A DNA stretch of 64,000 bases from Mixta mediterraneensis (GTDB lineage: Bacteria; Pseudomonadota; Gammaproteobacteria; Enterobacterales; Enterobacteriaceae). Positions 59,430 through 64,000 of this stretch are shown here, piece by piece. The translations under genes were made by a program, and so were the position numbers. The notes under the pieces were generated by a model that saw only the letters and a program-made list of their open reading frames with translations, was not told the origin of the DNA and searched no databases. Location: positions 62,001 to 126,000 of the forward strand of contig NZ_JACFXY010000008.1 of the NCBI RefSeq assembly GCF_014946725.1, read 5' to 3'. The stretch's first letter is position 1, and each line of letters begins with the position of its first letter.

Positions 59430-59804
59430 TCAGATAACTTTACGCAGGCTGGTTTCCTGTTCTGGCAGGGTGCGCCGTTCCTGTTGTCCGGCATCAACCT
59501 GTTTCAGTTCGGTGCGTACTGTGCTGGGGTCGTCACGCAGCAGATCGCCATCCGCTGTCGAATACATAATGGTTTCGGCGCGTTCGCCCTCTGGTACTTT
59601 GCTGGCGACAACCGGGGAGATTTTCACTACGTCTTCGTTGGCTTTACTGAACATTGCCACTTTGAGTGTCAGTGTCAGGGAACCCGCTTTACCGGTTTCG
59701 CGTACCGCTTTCACTACCTCGGCCAGAACTTCGGTCAGTTCTTCATTCAGGGTGCCTTTGTTCAGGTAAACCAGTTGTTGGTTAAATGGGGTGGTATTCA
59801 TCAT
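59430..59804 (-). CDS. Hypothetical phage protein, replication operon
   Basis: A 124-residue protein that I can describe only in part. It has an acidic amphipathic N-terminal helix (TLNEELTEVLAEVVKAVRETGK), beta strands (GSLTLTLKVAMFS) and a charged tail. AGGTGAG precedes two adjacent ATG codons (59804 and 59801). It lies between the DUF2815 and DUF2303 genes, where related phages also have small conserved proteins. Confidence 0.75.
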   Translation of the reverse strand: MMNTTPFNQQLVYLNKGTLNEELTEVLAEVVKAVRETGKAGSLTLTLKVAMFSKANEDVVKISPVVASKVPEGERAETIMYSTADGDLLRDDPSTVRTELKQVDAGQQERRTLPEQETSLRKVI

Positions 59805-59852
59805 GTGCTCACCTTTGAAGGTTGAACCCCGCTGGCGGCGGGGCTGGATGGG

Positions 59853-60401
59853 TTAGATCAGCGATTCGGCGTCAGCGCCTTCGCTCACATCGTCGAAATC
59901 GTCTTCGGTTGCCACGCCGCCGCCAGCGAATGCATCACCATCGCGACAGAACTGGACACCGCCGAGCGAAGCGTTAATACGTTTGCCAAAGTTGTTATCC
60001 ATCGCCCAGATATCGATGGTGGCGTTAACATAGCAACCGGCATACGGCTTGCCATCGGCGGCGGTCAGCGCGGAACGATCGCGGTCGATAACCAGTGGCC
60101 GTGCTTTATTACTGGCAGAGACAAATTTATTACCGGGGTAGCCCTCGTATTCGGCTTTTTCATCGCCATCGTGCAGGCAGACTTTCAGGCCGGTGCGTAA
60201 GGATTTAAGAACGCTGTCGGCTTTCGGCCCCCATTTTTCTTTAGCTACCTGAGCGATAGCCGCTTCAATTTCTTTCACGCAGGGATGGTCTGGTGGGAAA
60301 ATAAATGCGGCGCTAAAACGTGGCTCACCTTCACCGTTAACAGTTTTAGGTTCAAATAATGCCGGAAATGCCAGTCGCACGTTATTCAGTTTTACTTTCA
60401 T
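59853..60401 (-). CDS. DUF2815 family protein, probable phage ssDNA-binding protein
   Basis: The 182-residue product starts MKVKLNNVRLAFPALFEPK and contains LKSLRTGLKVCLHDGDEKAEY and YAGCYVNATIDIWAMDN, all typical of DUF2815, a family with an OB-like fold inferred to bind single-stranded DNA. The C-terminus is acidic (EDDFDDVSEGADAESLI), like the partner-binding tail of SSB. A closely similar tail ends the DUF2800 nuclease encoded just upstream. It probably covers ssDNA during phage replication. Confidence 0.85.
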   Translation of the reverse strand: MKVKLNNVRLAFPALFEPKTVNGEGEPRFSAAFIFPPDHPCVKEIEAAIAQVAKEKWGPKADSVLKSLRTGLKVCLHDGDEKAEYEGYPGNKFVSASNKARPLVIDRDRSALTAADGKPYAGCYVNATIDIWAMDNNFGKRINASLGGVQFCRDGDAFAGGGVATEDDFDDVSEGADAESLI

Positions 60402-60418
60402 AGATATTTACCTTTAAT

Positions 60419-61720
60419 TCAAATGAGGGATTCAGCGGCTTCAACATCGTCAAAGTCGTTTGCAGGATTGATGTTTAAAGCTGGTTTGGGATCGGACTCT
60501 GGTGCTATTGTTGGTTTTCCATCAGGGCGGGTAATAATGGCTTCTACCTTCGCCCAGCGGCGCGGGTTGGCCTTTTTAATGAGTTTTTCAGCCTGCGCCG
60601 GGCTGATAACTTTGAAGGTATAAACTTCTTCCTTTTTATACCGGAACTGGTCTTTAAGCAGGGAAATTGCCTCTTCTTCACTACTCCACAAACGGTTACC
60701 TTGTTTACCCTGAACCAGTTTATAGCCGGAAACGGAGTGGCCATTTTGCAGCATGTTAAATGCCGCAGAGCGGACGCTTTTACACCAGCTTTCGATATGG
60801 TCAATCAGTGGTAGCGTTTCACCCAGCCATTTCCCATCCGATTCAGCCAGCTTCTGACGGGCGGTGGTCAATGCGTCTTCCAGAGGCGGCGGGTCGGATA
60901 TTTCGCTGAAATCATTCATCAGCGCAGCCGACACATATTCCGCCTGCGCCTGGCATTTACCTCGCCGCTTGCACCAACGGCAGGTTTTCTCTCCGGGGTG
61001 GAATGCCGTTGCCGGAATAACATCGGGGCCGTTATCCCCTGCGTGGTCTGCCAGTTGCAGCACATCGGCAGCGATGGCTTTCACGTTCTGCCCGAACTCT
61101 TCCAGATTTTGTACGCTGCATTCGTACTCGCTGACGTGGTTGATGCGCGGCTGGTGGATAAACATTCGTACACGATTGATGTCGGCGATCAGACTGACCT
61201 GTTCCAGTGCTCCCAGCGCATAAATCATTAGCTGGGGGTTTTCGAACGCATCCACTTTCTCATAGCCATATTTGAGGTCGTGGATCTGCAATTCGTCGCC
61301 GATGATGATTACCGCATCAGAGGTACCAAACTGATCGGGTATACCGACTATGTGAGAGAAGTCACACTTCTGCTCCACCATGAGTATCGCGCTGGGTTGC
61401 TGCGCCAGCGTCCAGACCGCTTCAACATACTCACCCACCTTATCAACCATTTCCTGACTGACCTGCGGCCCCGGATTCGGTTTTGATGGATGCGCCAGCG
61501 GATAGGTTCCGAGATAGGTGCCAACGTCACAGCCTGCATATTCTGGTGGGTGTTTCTGTCGGTTACGAAGAACAATCTCCGCCAGAGTATGGGCTGCTGT
61601 GCCCTCTTCGGCATAACTCGTTGTTTCGTCAGTCTCAAACTGTTCTACGGCCAGTGCCGCCGTACAGTTGAGCCAGCGGTGTGCTGCTGAGGGGGATAAT
61701 TTCGCATGTTGTTCCGGCAT
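60419..61720 (-). CDS. DUF2800 family Cas4/RecB-like nuclease
   Basis: The 433-residue protein begins MPEQHAKLSPSAAHRWLNC, the DUF2800 signature. It has a PD-(D/E)xK nuclease core (GTSDAVIII with D135; LQIHDLKYG with D148 and K150) and four cysteines placed as in Cas4/AddB-type iron-sulfur nucleases: C19 at the N-terminus and C247, C250, C256 in CRWCKRRGKC. The C-terminus (ANDFDDVEAAESLI) resembles the acidic tail of the DUF2815 protein. It probably resects DNA ends for phage recombination. Confidence 0.87.
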   Translation of the reverse strand: MPEQHAKLSPSAAHRWLNCTAALAVEQFETDETTSYAEEGTAAHTLAEIVLRNRQKHPPEYAGCDVGTYLGTYPLAHPSKPNPGPQVSQEMVDKVGEYVEAVWTLAQQPSAILMVEQKCDFSHIVGIPDQFGTSDAVIIIGDELQIHDLKYGYEKVDAFENPQLMIYALGALEQVSLIADINRVRMFIHQPRINHVSEYECSVQNLEEFGQNVKAIAADVLQLADHAGDNGPDVIPATAFHPGEKTCRWCKRRGKCQAQAEYVSAALMNDFSEISDPPPLEDALTTARQKLAESDGKWLGETLPLIDHIESWCKSVRSAAFNMLQNGHSVSGYKLVQGKQGNRLWSSEEEAISLLKDQFRYKKEEVYTFKVISPAQAEKLIKKANPRRWAKVEAIITRPDGKPTIAPESDPKPALNINPANDFDDVEAAESLI

Positions 61721-61723
61721 TGC

Positions 61724-62566
61724 TTACCCCTCCGCCAGCGCCTGTTCTGCCAGCATCACAACGTCTGCCAGATTTTCCTGGGGAACCTGACCCAGCTTCT
61801 GAGCGCCGAATTTGTTCAGGATTTCCACCGCTTCATTACGATAGCCGCCTGTTGTCAGCTTCATGACCAGAGTCCTGGCCTGTTCAAAAAGTGCTGCGGT
61901 GTCCTGCTCAGGCTCGGTAGTTTCCGGTTCTGGTGTTGCCTCCGGTTCAGCTTTCTGAGGTATCAGGCCAGCGCGTTTGTTGTACGGTGTTTTGATGTAC
62001 AATTCGGCAAACGCCTGACGTTCGTCGATGGTTTCCATCGCACTCCAGTGCGCCAGCATGACGATACAGAGATCGAGTAGTACCGCACGTGTGGTGTTTT
62101 TCACCGCTTTGCAATCGATCAGCGCCAGGCTCAGTGCGTCAGTGAACTGATCGCGTTTGTTGCCATTCTCATACGCCCGTGCTTTATCTACCTGTTCAGT
62201 CGTGAGGTTCTTAGCTTTCGCGCCGAACAGATTGGCCAGCGCTGTGATAATGCGGATATCAAGTGATTCAATATCAGGTGCTTCTTTTTCGGGCTTCTCC
62301 TGCAATTGCAGGTATTCGACTTTGGTGATCTCAATACCAGCGTTGGCGTCGATTATCGCTTTCAGCGCGGTAGTATCATCCGCCACGCCGGTTTTTAGTC
62401 CGTCCAGGCTTTTCCACCAGAAAGGCCCCTTTCGTTCCTCTTTTTTGGCGCTGTCTGTTTTCGGTTGCGGCGGTGCGTCAGGCGCAAAGGTTTTGCCGCT
62501 CTGCATTGCGGCAATTAGCTGGCGCATTACCTCGGTATTTTCTTTAATGACTAATTCAAGGCTCAT
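61724..62566 (-). CDS. Hypothetical phage protein with two-part structure
   Basis: A 280-residue protein that I do not recognise by name. GAGG precedes the ATG. The N-terminal 170 residues are mainly helical and charged. A Pro/Glu/Thr-rich linker (QKAEPEATPEPETTEPEQ, near 200-222) leads to a compact C-terminal domain, TLVMKLTTGGYRNEAVEILNKFG and GQVPQENLADVVMLAEQAL, of a kind found at the ends of several phage recombination-operon proteins. It is the second gene of the leftward operon. Confidence 0.75.
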   Translation of the reverse strand: MSLELVIKENTEVMRQLIAAMQSGKTFAPDAPPQPKTDSAKKEERKGPFWWKSLDGLKTGVADDTTALKAIIDANAGIEITKVEYLQLQEKPEKEAPDIESLDIRIITALANLFGAKAKNLTTEQVDKARAYENGNKRDQFTDALSLALIDCKAVKNTTRAVLLDLCIVMLAHWSAMETIDERQAFAELYIKTPYNKRAGLIPQKAEPEATPEPETTEPEQDTAALFEQARTLVMKLTTGGYRNEAVEILNKFGAQKLGQVPQENLADVVMLAEQALAEG

Positions 62567-62574
62567 GGGGTACC

Positions 62575-62718
62575 TCAGATATAAAGGGTGATCGGGAAGT
62601 GGGCGTTGGGGTTTCGTTCCAGTTCATCGCGCTTACGCAACCAGCGCAGGCGGCGAACGGTGTTATTTACGGGGGCAGTGCCTAACGGGGCGTTTTTAAC
62701 TTTTTCAGGCTGTTGCAT
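62575..62718 (-). CDS. Small phage protein, first gene of the leftward operon
   Basis: A 47-residue frame, MQQPEKVKNAPLGTAPVNNT to ITLYI, with a strong AGGAGG site nine bases before its ATG and its stop eight bases before the next start. It is rich in Arg and Lys (VRRLRWLRKRDELERNPN). The ribosome-binding site and tight spacing argue that it is translated. Function is unknown; an RNA- or DNA-binding peptide is possible. Confidence 0.72.
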   Translation of the reverse strand: MQQPEKVKNAPLGTAPVNNTVRRLRWLRKRDELERNPNAHFPITLYI

Positions 62719-62801
62719 CTGGTTGAATCCTCCTGACGTGCTGGAAACCGGATGGTGTCTGATTTATCTTCGTTCACACCATTAGTGGTAAGGGTTAAGA
62801 A

Positions 62802-63107
62802 ATGGATACGAGTTCTTGGGAAAAATATGCTGTCTGCCCCATCTGTAAAAATAAATTCAGAATCGGAAGGCTTGTGCGTCATCTCAATCACCACAAGGGC
62901 ATTACCAGAGAGCAAGAAGATTTAATTAGAAATGCCGCTATAGATTCCGCTAGCAAATCTATGATGGAAGAACGAAATTCCGCGATCAGCGCTAGCATTG
63001 GGATAAAAAACAACAGTGCTACCGATGTGATGACGCATAGAAAGCAGCACTATTACGCATCCCAACCTTTATCTGGTGGGGCGTTTGGGCAGGGCAAAAA
63101 GAAATAA
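62802..63107 (+). CDS. Hypothetical phage protein with possible zinc finger, opposite strand
   Basis: A 101-residue frame on the plus strand, opposite to all its neighbours. Near the N-terminus CPICKNKFRIGRLVRHLNHHKG has the spacing of a C2H2-type zinc finger (C-x2-C-x12-H-x3-H). The rest is polar and ends QGKKK. An AAGGG lies upstream of the ATG, but at long spacing. It may be a small independent regulator or moron gene; coding status is moderately supported. Confidence 0.55.
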   Translation: MDTSSWEKYAVCPICKNKFRIGRLVRHLNHHKGITREQEDLIRNAAIDSASKSMMEERNSAISASIGIKNNSATDVMTHRKQHYYASQPLSGGAFGQGKKK

Positions 63108-63435
63108 AAGCACTTTATGAAGCGCCGCGATGGCGCTTGAAAAATGCTTTTAACTGACTCTACGTACCGTTATGCCCTCCGCTTTGATCGCTATGCTGGC
63201 GTATGTCTTGCCTCGCCTGTAGCACCTTCCTTGATGTCGCAGGGAGCGATCGCACTGCGCAATGTTTGTCCGGTATGCAGCGTCAGTTTCCAGATTGTTA
63301 AAGAGCGGTTCCGACGCATGGTTTAAAGTCGCGCCGTTCGACTTGCGGTCAAAAATACAAGTAAACCTGTAAGTGCGTCAACAGTTGTTTTGGTATTTAT
63401 TTGCATGTTTAACCCAATTATTTGTTTTTACGGCA
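63108..63435. other. Putative early control region of the prophage
   Basis: About 330 bp between the plus-strand gene and the repressor terminator. It contains a boxA-like site on the minus strand and no gene I can firmly support. A 60-codon plus-strand frame (63144) lies opposite the leader and lacks a good ribosome-binding site. The promoter of the leftward operon probably lies here. Confidence 0.45.
63296..63307 (-). promoter_or_regulatory. rRNA-like boxA in the leftward leader
   Basis: On the minus strand CGCTCTTTAACA, continuing ATCTGGAAACTGACGC, matches the host rrn boxA (TGCTCTTTAACA) at 11 of 12 bases. The next bases resemble the 16S-23S spacer copy in this window (ATCCGGAACAAGCTG). 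It lies about 580 bases before the first leftward gene. Confidence 0.6.
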
Positions 63436-63461
63436 ATAAAAAAGAGGGCAAAAGCCCTCTT
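63436..63461 (-). terminator. Intrinsic terminator of the prophage repressor gene
   Basis: On the minus strand AAGAGGGC-TTTT-GCCCTCTT is followed by TTTTTATT, 24 bases after the repressor stop. It separates the repressor from the downstream operon. Confidence 0.9.
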
Positions 63462-63484
63462 GAGATGGATAGGTGTATTTTAAA

Positions 63485-64000
63485 CTAGCGTTTTCTTCGG
63501 AATATGCGATGTTCCACCATAGTGCCAATGATAGTTACTGGTTTTTCCCATGATCGGCAGATGGGGTAATCGCTATTGAGAGGTACAAGCTCGAAGGCTT
63601 CTTCTCCTTTAGCTCCAATACCTACCGGGCGGTACTTTTTAAACGTGGCCTCATGGCTACCGTTGGATGCTGCTACGAACTCACCAGGGGACGGATAGAC
63701 ATCAGCGTCGATGATCACAATATCCCCTTCTCGAAATTCGGGTTCCATTGAGTCACCTCGAATACGTAGTGCGAACGAACGTTCTGACAACTCTGCGGTG
63801 GTAAGCACATATTCGAATTCACCTGCATCCAGTATTGGCTCGGCATTGGTGAAAGCCCCTGCCTGCACATAGCTTAGAATCGGCACTCTGCGTGCTCCAT
63901 AGTTGTAGCCCGTGACAACATCACCGCCAAGTAATAGCCACTTGGGATCACATTCAAGGGCCGCTGCCAAAGCAAGAAGATTGCGGGGTTTGAGCGTTTT
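63485..64000 (-). CDS. LexA-like S24 phage repressor (partial, 5' end outside window)
   Basis: The frame is open to the window edge and encodes the C-terminal part of a CI-type repressor. It contains the end of a helix-turn-helix domain (KPRNLLALAAALECDPKWLLLG), the self-cleavage site VQAGAF, the nucleophile serine in RIRGDSMEPEF and the catalytic lysine in EATFKKYRP. RecA-stimulated self-cleavage would make the prophage SOS-inducible; lexA in this genome is intact. The N-terminal DNA-binding residues lie beyond 64000. Confidence 0.94.
   Translation of the reverse strand, partial: KTLKPRNLLALAAALECDPKWLLLGGDVVTGYNYGARRVPILSYVQAGAFTNAEPILDAGEFEYVLTTAELSERSFALRIRGDSMEPEFREGDIVIIDADVYPSPGEFVAASNGSHEATFKKYRPVGIGAKGEEAFELVPLNSDYPICRSWEKPVTIIGTMVEHRIFRRKR

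Larger units (their letters stand above)
51088..64000. mobile_element. Prophage integrated in dusA (left part; continues past the window)
   Basis: From the dusA break to the window end, all supported genes are phage-type: regulators, replication and recombination proteins, homing endonucleases and an S24 repressor, almost all on the minus strand with overlapping starts and stops. No integrase, lysis or structural gene is in view, so the element extends to the right. The replication set (family-A polymerase, SNF2 helicase, DUF2800, DUF2815, VRR-NUC) is of the type seen in several podovirus and siphovirus lineages. Confidence 0.93.

Noticed and set aside
63144..63326. 60-codon plus-strand frame with a CPVC motif in the prophage
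   Set aside because: It runs opposite the putative leftward leader and boxA, with no good ribosome-binding site. I could not support it as coding.
51088..64000. Integrase, CRISPR array, toxin-antitoxin or defence genes in the prophage
   Set aside because: I looked for tyrosine or serine recombinase motifs, spaced repeats and known toxin motifs and found none. The integrase is presumably beyond 64000. The Arc-type pair resembles phage immunity repressors, and no toxin partner is adjacent.

Overview
The window is chromosomal DNA of an Enterobacterales bacterium. Gene order (rpoBC, thi, rsd, nudC, hemE, nfi, yjaG, hupA, purHD, rrn, metA, metH, lysC, pgi, ubiCA, plsB, dgkA, lexA, dinF, zur, dusA) follows the 89-92 min region of E. 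coli, but the protein sequences are clearly diverged from E. coli. The 16S sequence and gene content fit Erwiniaceae (Pantoea/Erwinia group). The genus is an inference.

Layout. 1-4.4 kb: end of rpoB and rpoC. 4.4-8.2 kb: thiCE behind a TPP riboswitch (thiFSGH absent), then rsd. 8.3-12.7 kb: nudC (nonsense codon), hemE, nfi, yjaG, hupA, yjaH. 12.7-15.8 kb: purHD with a PurR operator. 15.9-21.4 kb: a complete rrn operon (P1, P2, boxA, 16S, tRNA-Glu, 23S, 5S, terminator). 21.6-24.6 kb: a decayed metA-aceBAK-iclR region. metA is split by an IS903-type element, only a broken 5' piece of aceB remains, aceA and aceK are gone, and iclR has two stop codons and no C-terminal half. 24.8-28.5 kb: metH. 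28.6-39.8 kb: yjbEFGH, pgi, lysC with its lysine riboswitch, a PanS-like transporter and yjbB. The stretch from yjbH to yjbB is inverted relative to E. coli. 40.2-41.5 kb: psiE split by a 768-bp IS1. 41.5-49.2 kb: ubiCA, plsB, dgkA, the SOS genes lexA-dinF, yjbJ and zur. 49.6-50.9 kb: a frameshifted TraF-like outer-membrane protein gene.

At 51.09 kb the dusA gene is cut after about 18 codons, and a prophage runs to the window end. Nearly all its visible genes are transcribed leftward: an S24 repressor, an SSB-like protein (DUF2815), a Cas4/RecB-like nuclease (DUF2800), a DUF2303 protein, a family-A DNA polymerase, a VRR-NUC nuclease, an ANR-type regulator, two Arc-type repressors, a C4-antisense-RNA-like leader, a BRO-N/AP2 antirepressor, an SNF2-type helicase, two HNH homing endonucleases and a PrtN-type regulator next to attL. 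The integrase and structural genes lie outside.

The many fresh lesions (metA, psiE, nudC, iclR, aceBAK, traF-like, probably thiFSGH) in an otherwise intact backbone look like early genome erosion, as expected of a host-associated lineage. If no other copies exist, the strain should lack homoserine succinyltransferase and the glyoxylate bypass. The most interesting part is the prophage immunity region (54.1-54.7 kb), which combines tandem Arc-like repressors, an antisense RNA resembling phage P1/P7 C4, a palindrome-bearing promoter and an AP2-fused antirepressor.
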